DNA of 64,000 bases from Chionoecetes opilio. Its lineage: Eukaryota; Arthropoda; Malacostraca; Decapoda; Majidae. The notes under the pieces are model-generated. The model saw only the letters and a list, made by a program, of their open reading frames with translations. It did not search any database and was not told where the DNA came from. This document shows positions 11,340-22,186 of this stretch, piece by piece. How positions within the stretch are numbered: position 1 is the first letter of the stretch; each line of letters starts with the position of its first letter. The translations under genes were made by a program, and so were the position numbers. The stretch spans positions 124,001 through 188,000 of the forward strand of contig JACEEZ010020909.1 of the NCBI GenBank assembly GCA_016584305.1, in the 5' to 3' direction.

Positions 11340-11640
11340 TATTTACATTTGGGCCTATAGGACCTGTGGGCAGTATGACCTCCAGGGCTTGGAAGGTAGG
11401 CCCTGGAGGTTCGCTTAAGGGCTGTGATGGTAAGCCCTCACTTGTCGTGGCGCAGGCAGAATTTTTATAGCGGCGCCTATGATTAGAGGCTCATGCTGAC
11501 CCCATGTGTCTTCTGATGCACTTGTCGCCAAACTTATAATTGATGGGCAGCATGAGGGGGATCATCAGCCACTCGACGGCTGCAGAAAGATTTTGGCAAC
11601 CCTCGGTGATCAAACTCACCTTTATCCGAAGAAAAAAAAC
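11340..11640 (-). repeat. SINE-like element, copy 2
   Basis: The complement of the core seen at 410-768: GGGCCTATAGG, CCTCCAGGGC, CAGAATTTTTATAG, GGCTCATGCTGACCCC. Reading on the - strand it ends at the 11340 side with the CCTATAGGC terminus. Confidence 0.6.
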
Positions 11641-12280
11641 TTTGTTTATCCGAGCCACTTCACATTGTTTACGGTCCCAGACCTCAGCAGCATATCACTC
11701 TTCTACGTAGCGGGCCCTTCCAATTCACTCTGTCCAATACACGTCCTTATTTCCTTCTGAATGTCTCAAAGCTTCTTTAATAGCATCTCTATATCCCTAT
11801 CATAGTCTCTGCCATAGTATTTCACCTTCTGTAACAAATTTTTTATACATATTTCTATATTCCTTCATTTTTCTTCTAATCTTTTTGCATGACCAAACCA
11901 TTTACCACTGTGGGAAGCCCTCCCTCTCCACCAAGTCATGCTGATTTTCATACATATTTTCAAATCAATAGCCTATCAATTGTTAATGAATTAATCATTC
12001 ATTAATTAATTAATTATATAGGAAAGTTTTCATGTTAGATGACCAAGTGTTAATAGTGCTTTTGTAATCTAGTTTGCCTTTTACATACTGAAAGAGAGTT
12101 GTAGAGGTCGTCTAAAAATCTCAGTTTAGAATGTTATAGTTTAAATCAAGAGTGTTGGTAGAGATTTGAAGAGTAATGAGTGTTCATGATTTAGTTTTCT
12201 TGAAATTAGAAGATCATAAATCTGATACAAATACATAAAAATAATAACATTTCTATGATTGACTGTTGTTTCATTAACAG
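11641..12280. other. AT-rich intron sequence upstream of the first visible exon
   Basis: No transposon end or coding motif recognised; ends in the splice acceptor at 12279-12280. Confidence 0.5.
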
Positions 12281-12412
12281 TTGAGGTATCGGTGAGCAGC
12301 AAGGAGTTGGTGCCCGGTGATGTGGTAGTTGTGCCCCCTGGAGGTTGCACAATGTCATGTGATGCCGTCCTCATCTCTGGCACTGCCATAGTCAATGAGA
12401 GCATGCTGACAG
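12281..12412 (+). CDS. ATP13A3-like: P5B-type ATPase, exon 1 of 7 visible (actuator domain)
   Basis: Internal coding exon of a P5B P-type ATPase, a family that exports polyamines from late endosomes and lysosomes. The 132 bp begin after a TTTCATTAACAG acceptor and end at a GTGAGG donor. Two bases complete an upstream codon, and one base (G) starts a codon finished in the exon at 27846. The 43 codons encode the actuator-domain stretch [17 protein letters not shown], followed by [19 protein letters not shown]. This pattern (LVPGD, then CDAVL.. [11 protein letters not shown]) is diagnostic of P5 ATPases. The TGES dephosphorylation loop is split here: TG at this exon's end, ES at the next exon's start. 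Upstream exons (N-terminus, M1-M2) are not visible and probably lie left of the window. Family assignment is firm; which of ATP13A2/3/4 it corresponds to is not resolved. Confidence 0.93.
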
Positions 12413-12997
12413 GTGAGGTTGATTCTTATAATGTAGCGAGAGTTCAGTAATTATGTATGGCGAGTCAGAATATCTGATAAAACTTGTACAAATTTCTCAT
12501 TTAGAAAGTTATGAATAGTGGGTTTTTTCTATTAGTCTTTACATATATAGTAACCCTTTTTTAAAGTATTTTGCAAGAAATTAGTGTAATAGTGGATGTT
12601 GTGTGGTATTACTTGCTTTTGCAAAGAGTGGAGTATGCTACTCTAAAATTGTGTATCATAGGGTGCCAAGGTTTGATTGCTGTAATTAGCAGAAATACAT
12701 TCAAATGAAGGGTTACTGTATGGAATGTCTTATCCTATTGGTTTGTGAACAAAGATGATTAGTCAACATTAAATGTTCTGGTACATTTGAGTCGAAAGAT
12801 TGAAGGAAGTTTCATTTATGGAAATGTGGAATGGAAGAACCATAACCAATTTAGTTTTAAGTGAGGTGCGAGATTATGAGATTGCTAAGTGCACCGCTAC
12901 CTAGTTTGGTTTTTTTTAAATAGTCTAGCAACCAGAGATACCTCAACTCCCTCCCACCCACACATCCTTTACACCATTAATACACCAGCTAAGGTGA

Positions 12998-13310
12998 AAC
13001 TGTTGCCTCCGTGGTGTAGTGGCTAGTGTGCCTAGCTACGAACCTGCGGGCCCTGGTTCAGATCCAGGCAAGGGCAAGACGGCGGCCAGCCCACTCAGCT
13101 GTTCAGGCTTCCTTTCGGGGATGGTCGATAAATGGGTACCTGGAGAAACCTGGGGAAGGTAGCTGTGGTAACCCGAACGTCACACTAGCCCAGTGTCCTG
13201 GGGTAACGGGTCCTCACCCGCCACAGCAGGCTCAAGGGGAAATGCAACGGAGATGAGCACCGAAGCCACGCGCAGCATAGCGTATGCCCCCATCTTTACC
13301 TTTACCTAAC
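12998..13310 (+). repeat. tRNA-derived SINE (different family)
   Basis: A-box-like GTGGTGTAGTGGCTAGTG at 13012-13029 and B-box-like GGTTCAGATCC at 13056-13066, spaced as in a tRNA head. A unique body follows, ending in TTTACCTTTACCT. The head does not fold as an intact tRNA with a proper acceptor, so this is a SINE, not a tRNA gene. No other full copy was seen in the window. Confidence 0.75.
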
Positions 13311-13416
13311 GTGAAACTGATAGGCAGCAATCATCAGCTGTTGTTTTAGGATTTCTAACCTGGTGAACTAGGACCCTGCTGCTATGGTAATGCCCTAATA
13401 ATTACCAATTAACATG

Positions 13417-13495
13417 TAGATTAGCCACCTATCAGTATTAACAATTAGATTAGCCACCTATCAGTATTACCAATTAGATTAGCCACCTATCAGTA
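13417..13495. repeat. 29 bp tandem repeat, ~2.8 units
   Basis: Unit starts TAGATTAGCCACCTATCAG at 13417, 13446 and 13475, nearly identical. Confidence 0.85.
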
Positions 13496-13606
13496 GCCTC
13501 TGTATTTTAGAGGTAGGAGAAGAAGGGACTAACTGCAACAGGAGAGTCGCAATTAATAAGTCAATTAGGTCTGCATGCTTCAATGTGAATGAGGTGAAAG
13601 GTGCAA

Positions 13607-14228
13607 GAAAGAGTGACTATTAGTGTTATGTCGTGGCCGCTGCTACGTCTCCCTGTCACCTCAACACCCTAAATCACCCTTATCTAAGGTGACACGCAGT
13701 GCTACACTGACCTAAATAGTGACACGTGTATAGAACTGCACTTCACAACCATATAATATATAATAATGAGCATTAGTCATGATAATAAGCAATACCTTTG
13801 GAAGCCACGGCTGAATCTGGCTCGTAGTAATTGATCTTGATTTGGGAGTCACCCAGCAGATGCTGTCAGTGAAGCCTTTGGTCCGGCGTTCTCCCACACA
13901 CGTTTCCCACGTCTCCCACACAATTTGTTTACCTTTCACTAGAGCTTGAGCTTGACTAGCTACACGTTCTGGTTGTGTTTGTGATTATTTCTCATTTATT
14001 TCACGTGTAGGAGCTCGACCAAATTCAGCATGTAGTGCCCGTCACTGTTTACCTCCCAACATAGCTACACAGTCTGGTTGTGTTTGTAATTATTTCTCAT
14101 TTATTTCACAATTTTTTCGTTTTTTTCATATATTTTTCCCCTTGGAAAAATACCCTCGCTATAACGGACAATCGGCTTTAACAGACTCCTCCTCCCCCCC
14201 TTTAGTCCGTTATATCGAGGTTTGACTG
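13607..14228. mobile_element. T2 element, left-truncated
   Basis: Right end ATATCGAGGTTTGACTG at 14228 followed by TA. The interior matches the inner half of the complete copies at 25880-27030 and 37664-38445. The left end is missing. Confidence 0.8.
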
Positions 14229-14257
14229 TACATCATCATACAGCCCAGATGCATACG

Positions 14258-14411
14258 TGGTAGGGCGCACATTTTGAACTTGGTAATTGTACTCACCCCA
14301 GTTTGAGTGTCGTAGCATTGGATTTTCGGTCTCGTATATGGAGAATAGACCCTAATTTACTCAGCTCGTATCATTGATTTCTCGTAATGCTCGTATAACG
14401 GGACCTCCCTG
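14258..14411. mobile_element. T1 element, right-end fragment
   Basis: GTAGGGCGCACATTTTGAAC through TAACGGGACCTCCCTG, flanked on the right by TA. The rest of the element is absent. Confidence 0.8.
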
Positions 14412-14454
14412 TACATGCTATGAAAATAAATTGGAAAAAAAAATATGCATAGTA

Positions 14455-14875
14455 CAGTCAAACCTCGATATAACGGACTAAAGGCGGGGAGGAATGGTCC
14501 GTTAAAGCCGATTGTCCGTTATAGCGAGGGTATTTTCCCAAGGGTGGAAAAATATATGGGAAAAAAAAAAATTGTGAAATAAATGAGAAATAATCACACA
14601 CAACCAGGCTGTGTAGCTATGTTGGGAGGTAAACAGTGACTGGCACTACATGCTGAATTTGGTCCGCTCCTACAAGTGAAATAAATGAGAAATAATCTCA
14701 AACACAACCAGACCATGTAGCTATGTTGGGAGGTAAACAGTGACTAGCGCTACATCAGGGATTTGGCACACTCGCCCACGACTGTTCGGGACTGGTATTA
14801 GGAGAGGTAGTAAGTATCCAGGCTCGTTCATTACTGCTTGGTATGCTATGAAATTTCATTATTCCCCTTCCATTA
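14455..14875. mobile_element. T2 element, left-end part
   Basis: CAGTCAAACCTCGATATAAC at 14455 preceded by TA. It extends to sequence matching the inverse of 26640-26760, and the right half is replaced by GC-rich DNA. A GTAAACAGTGACTGGCACTA module is present twice inside, as in other T2 copies. Confidence 0.8.
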
Positions 14876-15058
14876 TTCCCCATTATGCCCCGACTGCCCC
14901 TTGGCGTCGGAGATACAATTAACTTGCATTCCCAGGCTAGTAAAAGCCCCGGCCTTTGCCGGGGAGGCACCCTCCCTGTCCCCCCCGAGGTCCCTGGCTT
15001 GTTAAAGGTCCCCCGGGGGCATCCCTGATGGCCCGCCCTGTCATGCACTGTACCATAA

Positions 15059-15409
15059 TTAATACATCACCATCTGCCGCGTAGCCTCCTTGTAGACCTG
15101 GGGTATCCAAGGGGTCCTAAAGCCCTGCTGCGTAGGTCTCGCAATGCCCTGGGGTCCCTGGGGGGGCCCAGGCGAGAAGCCACAGGGGCAGGTGTGTTGC
15201 GGGACGTCGTGGCACTGTAGAGTTGCACCTGCCCCGTGGGGCAGAGAGGAGTGGCAGGCGTCGGGTAGGGGCGCGGCGGAGTGGAACTCGGCCACACTGC
15301 CCGTCCACACGCGCCGCCCTAAGAGGCCTTGAAGGAATACCATGGTATAACTCGCCCGCTGCACTAAGACACTAGTCTCGCAAAAGGTCACCGCCACGCA
15401 GGCCTGCAC
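15059..15409 (-). other. GC-rich open frame of unknown nature (116 codons)
   Basis: Reads MQACVAVTFCETSVLVQRAS at the N-terminus and has a Cys/His/Pro-rich middle (LPDACHSSLPHGAGATLQCH, then QHTCPCGFSPGPPQGPQG). No family recognised. Overlapping frames on both strands are also open, as expected for GC-rich DNA, so coding is unproven. The flanking 14890-15430 is one GC-rich block unlike the AT-rich surroundings, with a CCCCGGCCTTTGCCGGGG hairpin at about 14947. Confidence 0.25.
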
Positions 15410-15429
15410 GCACTCGTGTCTCGATAGAT

Positions 15430-15948
15430 TCTTGCCTCCTATCCCCTGTTCAGGAGTTCAGTGGTGCCTTCGTGGTGCAGCTGGGTCTGCAGGTGGGCGC
15501 AGGGCAGAGGTTATCAGGTCATGTTTGTCAGTTGATCAGCTGAGGTGTGATTTGAAAACCTGTTCCTCGGTCGCTGGCTAATCTGCTGTATCAGCAAGCC
15601 TTTCCCTTTCTCCTGGTTTCTAGTTCCTTTTTCTCCTCTTCCCTCTTCTTATTCCTCGCTTTCTCTTCCTTTATTCTGTCTCTATTCCTCGTTCTTCGGA
15701 CGGACCATCATCTCATCTGTTGAACAGCTGAGGTAAGCGAATCAGCAGCTGGATCCTGGTTCTCTCCTCGCTGGCTTGATAAGGATAATGTTGTATCAGC
15801 TAACCATCGTCACCTCTCTCTTTGCACTACCATCCTCAACGTTTTCCCTCTTCCCTTATTCTATCTCCTCATTCACCCTTCTCTCCTTCCTTATTCCTTG
15901 TTCCTGTGTCCCTCGGACCCTCACAATAGCTATCAACTTCTCAGCAGT
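15430..15948. other. Pyrimidine-rich intron stretch
   Basis: Long CT-rich segments (15600-15700, 15810-15910). No coding or transposon signal recognised. Confidence 0.4.
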
Positions 15949-16268
15949 TGTGTTAACTGTTTCATGCTCCCGCTGTAGCTGATGCCTTTTTCCTCCTACT
16001 GTCATTACTGTGGCTTGTACTAGAGTACTGTACAGCCTGACGCCTCAAGTTTAAATGGCGGAGGAAAGAGAGCTTGTGTGTATTTACCTAGTTGTGATAT
16101 ACTACAGGAAATGAGTTAAACTCGTGGTGTCCTGTCTCCTTGTCTCATTTGGTCAATCTCAGCTTTAAAAACAAAAATACTTTTGGCATCTATAATTTCA
16201 CTGTCCAGGCTATTCCACATATCAATGTACCGATAGGGAAAGCTGTACTTCTTGATGTCTATCAAGCA
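15949..16268 (-). repeat. Composite repeat unit 1 with CR1-like LINE 3' end
   Basis: First of three direct copies (17748-18165 and 18262-18700 are the others). The half at 16073-16268 is the - strand 3' end of the LINE family of LINE C. It encodes KKYSFPYRYIDMWNSLDSEI, comparable with KKYSFPYRSIEAWNNLDAKV in LINE C, and ends in the AACTAGGTAAATACACA tail. It is cut at 16268 by a T3 element. Confidence 0.75.
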
Positions 16269-17350
16269 CCGTAAACCCTCTCGTATTCGGACTAATTGGG
16301 CTAAGGAGTGGTCCGAGTAATGCAAAGATCCGAATAATGCAGGGATAAAAAAAAAAAGTAATACTAATAATAATAATAATTCTAGGTGAATATAGAAAAT
16401 TTCTAAGTCATGCAAATATCAATAAACATAAGAGAAATTATGTAAATAAATAAATTACAATAAAAATATATAATACAGTACTGTACAGGAGTAGTGTACA
16501 GTACTATCAGTCCTACGTCTGGCAGCGGCAGCCGGCAGCAGTATCAGGATGGCAGAGATTTCCTCCTCCTTTTTGGTGTTGTCTGTAGGGGTGCGAGGAC
16601 CCCTTGAGGAGCCCTATGATCCCTGGTAATATCCTATGATGCTATCACAGGCATGGTAGCTGACCTGTCTTCTTCAGGAAGGCACAGGTGAGGCGGATGA
16701 CAGCGTGTTGTCCTGAGAGGTAGGCAGGGCGCCAGGCGGGGCAGGTTGCTCGCCAGCAGGGTGGGTAGGGTTTTACGTCATTACTAGTTGTTATACATCG
16801 TAGTGATTATGGTGAGCTGTTATATACATGCATCATTATTTAGGTCAGTGTAGTACCTCGTACCACCTTAAATAAGGAATATTTAAAGGTGTTGAGGTGG
16901 TAGGGTAGCCAGTGAGGGGGAAATATTCTTGCCGCAGCCACCCCGTAACACTAATGGAAAAAGTGTCCATGTGACATGACCTTTAAAGGCCGTGTCAAAT
17001 GTATTGTTGACTTGTGATTGGTCGAGAAGTTTTAGAAACAGTTTGTCATTGGCTGGTGACTGATGACAAGTTTGATGACGTCATTACTCGTCCAAGCCAG
17101 TCAGGGCCTTCCTACCTGTTAACTACCTAACGAGGGAGGCTTGCTGGATATGGTAGTAAGGGCAGGTAGTATCTAGGCGGTGGGAGAGCGGCTGGTAGCT
17201 AGAGATACAACACAATTACAGTATACAAAATATATGCTCAGTGATGGATCATAAATGCAATGAAAAAAAAGAAGAAAAAGAAGAAGAGGAGGAGGTCCGA
17301 ATAATGTCGAAGTCCGAATAATGAAGGTCCGAATACGAGAGGGTTTACTG
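16269..17350. mobile_element. T3 element, copy 1
   Basis: Left end CGTAAACCCTCTCGTATTCG and right complement CGAATACGAGAGGGTTTACTG. Internal GTCCGAATAATGC sub-repeats. The interior includes a - strand piece of a LINE C-terminus (16660-16720), also found in T10 and T12, and a block shared with T2 (16790-16990). Confidence 0.85.
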
Positions 17351-17747
17351 TAGCTATCAACTGTGTTGTATTCTTGCATGAAAGTAAAACTCCAAGTTGA
17401 CGTGCAGGGATTTTATGTAGTGCAGTGAGACAGTACAGCAGAGTACACACAGATAACACAACACTGCGTAATATTAGTGAGGGAATCAACGTCTCACTAG
17501 AATATCCATGGCGAGTAAATCCAAGTATGTACAGTAAGTGTATATCCCGAGTGCGACCAGATAACTCTGCTTGCCCTGTAACCCTATATTTATACATATA
17601 GAATGAACTACCCGAAGTCTCGAACGTAGCCCGGCTGGAACACTGAATGAAAGAAACTGATACCGAAACAAGTCCTAGTTAAATGTAACTACCTATCATA
17701 GTTAGTAATTAGAATACCATAACAAACTATTCAGCAATTGTGTTGAC
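17351..17747. other. Unassigned sequence between composite repeats
   Basis: AT-rich with no recognised element ends or coding signal. Confidence 0.4.
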
Positions 17748-18165
17748 CGTTTCATGCTCCCGCTGTAGCTGATGCCTTTTTCCTCCTACTGTCATTACTG
17801 TGGCTTGTACTAGAGTACTGTACAGCCTGACGCCTCAAGTTTAAATGGCGGAGGAAAGAGAGCTTGTGTGTATTTACCTAGTTGTGATATACTACAGGAA
17901 ATGAGTTAAACTCGTGGTGTCCTGTCTCCTTGTCTCATTTGGTCAATCTCAGCTTTAAAAACAAAAATACTTTTGGCATATAATTTCACTGTCCAGGCTA
18001 TTCCACATAACAATGTACCGATAGGGAAAGCTGTACTTCTTGATGTCTATCAAGCACCTTGTCTTAAGCCTCTTCATATGACCTTTTGTGGCTCCTACGT
18101 CCCGTACATACATGTCCTCTTTGTCATTTCATTTCGTTATGTCTTTGCCTGAAAAGCTCTGCTTA
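17748..18165 (-). repeat. Composite repeat unit 2 with CR1-like LINE 3' end
   Basis: Nearly identical to 15949-16268 and extending further into the LINE (ATCAAGCACCTTGTCTTAAG...), so it shows the sequence uninterrupted by T3. Confidence 0.75.
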
Positions 18166-18261
18166 TTATAAAGGCTGGCCTTTTAAGTTTTAAACAAACA
18201 TTAGTGTATTTATTTATGCGGCTATTATCAAATGTTTCAAATGTTTGAAGAGTGGTGACGT

Positions 18262-18700
18262 AGCTATCAGCTGGTCAACAATTGTGTGGAGAGTTTCATG
18301 CTGCCGCTGTTGCTGATGCCTTTTGCCTCCTACAGTCATTACTGTGTCCTGTACTTAAGTACTGTACAGCCAGACACCTCAAGTTTAAACGGCATAGATA
18401 AGGGGCCTTGTGTGTATGTATCTACCTAGTTGTGTTTTACAGGGCCTGAGCTACACATGTGTGGTCCCGTCTCCGTATCTACTTTTATCCAGTCTTTCTT
18501 TCAACTAGTGCACATTCTTTGCCGATATCACCTCATTTAGTCCATTCCAAACATCTACATTTCTATGAGGGCAGCTATACTTCTTTATGTTGCTCAGGCA
18601 TCTCCCTTTTCCTATTTTTTTTGTATGTCCTCTTGTGTATCGACCTTCTCTTTGCTTCTGAGTCAGTATAATAGTAGTCTCTAATAGACTGTTTCTTCCA
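18262..18700 (-). repeat. Composite repeat unit 3 (diverged) with CR1-like LINE 3' end
   Basis: Same order of blocks as units 1 and 2 (GCTGATGCCTTTTGCCTCCT, GTACTGTACAGCCAGAC, then a - strand LINE tail ACCTAGTTGTG...). Substantially diverged. Confidence 0.65.
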
Positions 18701-18954
18701 TCTTAGTTATCAGTTTAGAAATTGTTATTAATTTTCCTCTTTCTCTTCTTTGCTCAAGTGTTGGTCATTTATCTCTCCCGACTTTTCATACTTCTTTTTA
18801 TATGGGGACCACAAGTGTTGTGGAAGTGAGGTAATGTGTGTGTGCGTGGCGACTGCATGTTGATGGCGGGTGTGGCCGAAACTAGTGTGCTGACAGGCTG
18901 GGTTGAGGGAGGATGTGAGAGTCAGTGCTCCTGATAAACATAGCATCATAAAAA

Positions 18955-19135
18955 AAAACAGATCGTGTCGCTAAGTCGGGAGGTAAACAGCGACTGTCAC
19001 TACATGCTGGATTTGCACTGCTCGCTCTGCGACCTAGCGCACACATTTTTCAAGAAGCGTAGATTTGTAATGGTTTGGTCCACTAGTCCGGTAGCAGATA
19101 GAGTCCGTTAAATTGAGGGTCGAGTGTACTTGCAT
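18955..19135. repeat. Degenerate T2-related right end
   Basis: GGGAGGTAAACAGCGACTGT and GTCCGTTAAATTGAGGGTCG echo T2. The string GGTCCACTAGTCCGGTAGCAGAT also occurs at 41185-41205, next to LINE B (-). Confidence 0.5.
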
Positions 19136-20191
19136 CTCATATCAACCAGATATATTTGAAACATCAATTAAACTGAAATGCACCCTCTTGAAAGAGATAA
19201 TACCCGAAAGGGGGGGACCAGGAGCCTGAAAAAAAAAAATTGTCCTTCAGTGAGTCCTGCATGATCATAGTAAGGAAAAAGTGTGAATACTTATTTGATA
19301 TGAAGAAAGGATAGAAAAATGCATCTAATGATATATAGAAACCGACCTTAGAGACCGAGAAAGCAGTCTTAAAAAGTTTTCAAAACTTTAACAGACATTT
19401 TTCAAACATGATTTCTTTACCTTTGAAATCTATCTCCTCAGCCATTTATACATCAATTTTAATGAAACAAAGGCACAGCAAAAGGGAAGGCCAGTATTTT
19501 TATGTAACAATGTGATACTTTCAAAATTTGTGACACAAAAGTTTCAAAAAATATTTTTTCCGAATTTTTTTGCTAAAATGTAGGCTTCTCAAAGAAAAAA
19601 ATTATTCACGAGAAATGAAACCCAATATAAAAAACATCGCATTGATACACCAAAGACCATAATAGTATAGCCTTTTATGCATATGAAGCACATGACTCTA
19701 CAGCAAAAACTGTAGGAGGAGATCAATTTCAAAAATCCTATATGAGAGTGGGGGGAGGTAGGGGGACTTTGGATCATGGAACTTTTCAATATAGTGCTCT
19801 TGAATTATCATAATATTTTCATCTCAATACAATATATAATAAGTATATTCAAAATAAACCAGATGCTCCCCTTAATCTTAACTACATATTTTTTTTTTCT
19901 TGTGTTTATTCTTCATTATTTTTTCTGTAATGTAAATTTTACATCGTTAGCTACAACATTATTTGTGAAATAATAGTTATATGTATGCCTATATCTCTTT
20001 AAAAGTGAATAAACACATGATTATGAATTAGTCTTGTTGGTGGTCAGGAACATATCCCCATTCGGCCCCGTGACCTTTGATGTACGAGAATTTGATATGT
20101 GAGTAGGCTCTGTGGGGTTGTATCTGCTTGTATCATCGCGAGTATACTGTATACTTTTTTCTGGAGATTTCACTCTTCATTATTCATAATA
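19136..20191. other. AT-rich intron sequence
   Basis: No element ends or conserved coding stretches recognised. Confidence 0.4.
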
Positions 20192-20316
20192 CAGGTTCAC
20201 AATCTCTTATCCGAAAACCTTGGGACCAGACACTTATCGGATTTCGGAATTTTTCGGATTTTAGAATGGAAGATTTTTAGCGTAATTTTAACGCTTTTTA
20301 GATCAAACATTACAAG

Positions 20317-20510
20317 GGGAACGGGCGGCTCAGTGGTAGAGTGCTCAGCTCATGGCCACAAGGTCGCAAGTTTGCGCCTCAATCCTGGCAGTTACTCGGT
20401 GAAGGTGGTAGCGCTCTCCTGTCACCCTAGCGGGGCTACATGGCCTTAGGTGTCCCAGCTCAGGGATTCTTGAATCCCCCGAATAAATAATAAAAAAAAG
20501 ATAAAACATT
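20317..20510 (+). repeat. tRNA-derived SINE within T9
   Basis: A-box-like GGCTCAGTGGTAGAGTGCTC and a degenerate B-box, unique body, and an A-rich tail ending AATAATAAAAAAAAG. Present only in the left arm of T9. Confidence 0.6.
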
Positions 20511-21142
20511 AAGTAAAACTTTAAACATAAACTGGCTCAGACTAAGCTAAACACAAAAAAATATACTTACATGCAGTAAAAGCACAAAACAACTTAATTA
20601 GAGAATACATCTCTAATTAATTGATTTAAAGTCTATTATTTTTAGAGAGGCGAACATTCCATTCTATCATAAGGTCTCATGCTGAAAATTATGCCTGTGT
20701 TTACCTGATAAATGATGCCCCGCCGTTCTTTGCCCCACTACCTGTTGTTTACACCTGCCCCGCCGCCCCTAGAGTACCTTGAATAATAGAGTAGTGACAA
20801 CTCGATTTATGGGTGCCATCTTAGTGCCAGGGCCTCTCTGTTCACTCTAGACCCAGGGAAGTTCTCAAGGCATGACCCCGCAGTATATCATGTTATACAT
20901 GTATAAAGGATATACTGTTATCTTCGGAAATGTTTGTTCTGTAAGATTATCACATAAAACACAGTAAAACACATTAAATAAAATTCATTATGAGACTGAA
21001 GAAATATGCATGCACTTACAATTCACTTAAACATGTCGTCATGTAAAACTTTGTGGGACAACTTATAAGATGGAAGATATCTATAGAAGCAGAATTTTAT
21101 TAGCTTTCCATTGATATATTTTGTTTTCTGATAAATACAGTA

Positions 21143-21623
21143 CAGGTTGAAATTCCCAAACTCGGCATCCCAAGACTCGGCAACGCCCAAAACTCGGCTA
21201 TGGTTCCGGATTTTCCAAAACACGGCAGAACACCCAAAACCCGGCGCGTAGTTGCCGGGTCGGCCGCTAGGTGCCACACTAAGCCGCTTGGTTTCTCCCG
21301 CCGATTTGTTTGTTGTTATTGTTCAGTGGTGTTGTGACTGTAGAGTTGTGTACACTGTTATTTTGTGTACTTCTACAGGTCTGTTATTGGTATTATGGCT
21401 CCCAAACGTCCAGGAACACCTACTGGTGCAAGTGAAAAGAAAAGTACGTCTCAGTACGTATTATATACCGTATTAGAATCCAAATAATTTTTTCCTGTGA
21501 TTTTTTTCATGTGATTTTCATGTTTTTTTTCCCCTTAATATATCTACGTTCTAAAAGTCGGAAAATTCCATTACTCGGCTCGGCGCTGGTCCCAAGGTTG
21601 CCAGGTTTGGGAACTTCAACCTG
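21143..21623. mobile_element. T8 element
   Basis: CAGGTTGAAATTCCCAAACT at 21143 and its complement ending 21623, flanked by TA. ACTCGGC sub-repeats at both ends. The inverted partner arm of T9 (25655-25665) has the empty site with a single TA. Confidence 0.92.
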
Positions 21624-21674
21624 TAGTACCATGCAAACATTAGTGTTAACTAAATAAATCGCCGCGCCGGCCGC

Positions 21675-22182
<508 letters not shown>

Positions 22183-22186
<4 letters not shown>

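Noticed and set aside
12998..13066. tRNA gene
   Set aside because: A- and B-box-like motifs are present, but there is no acceptor pairing or anticodon arm of proper form, and a SINE body follows. The same applies at 20317 and 30108.
14947..14965. Rho-independent-type terminator
   Set aside because: The GC hairpin has no T tract after it, and the context is eukaryotic.
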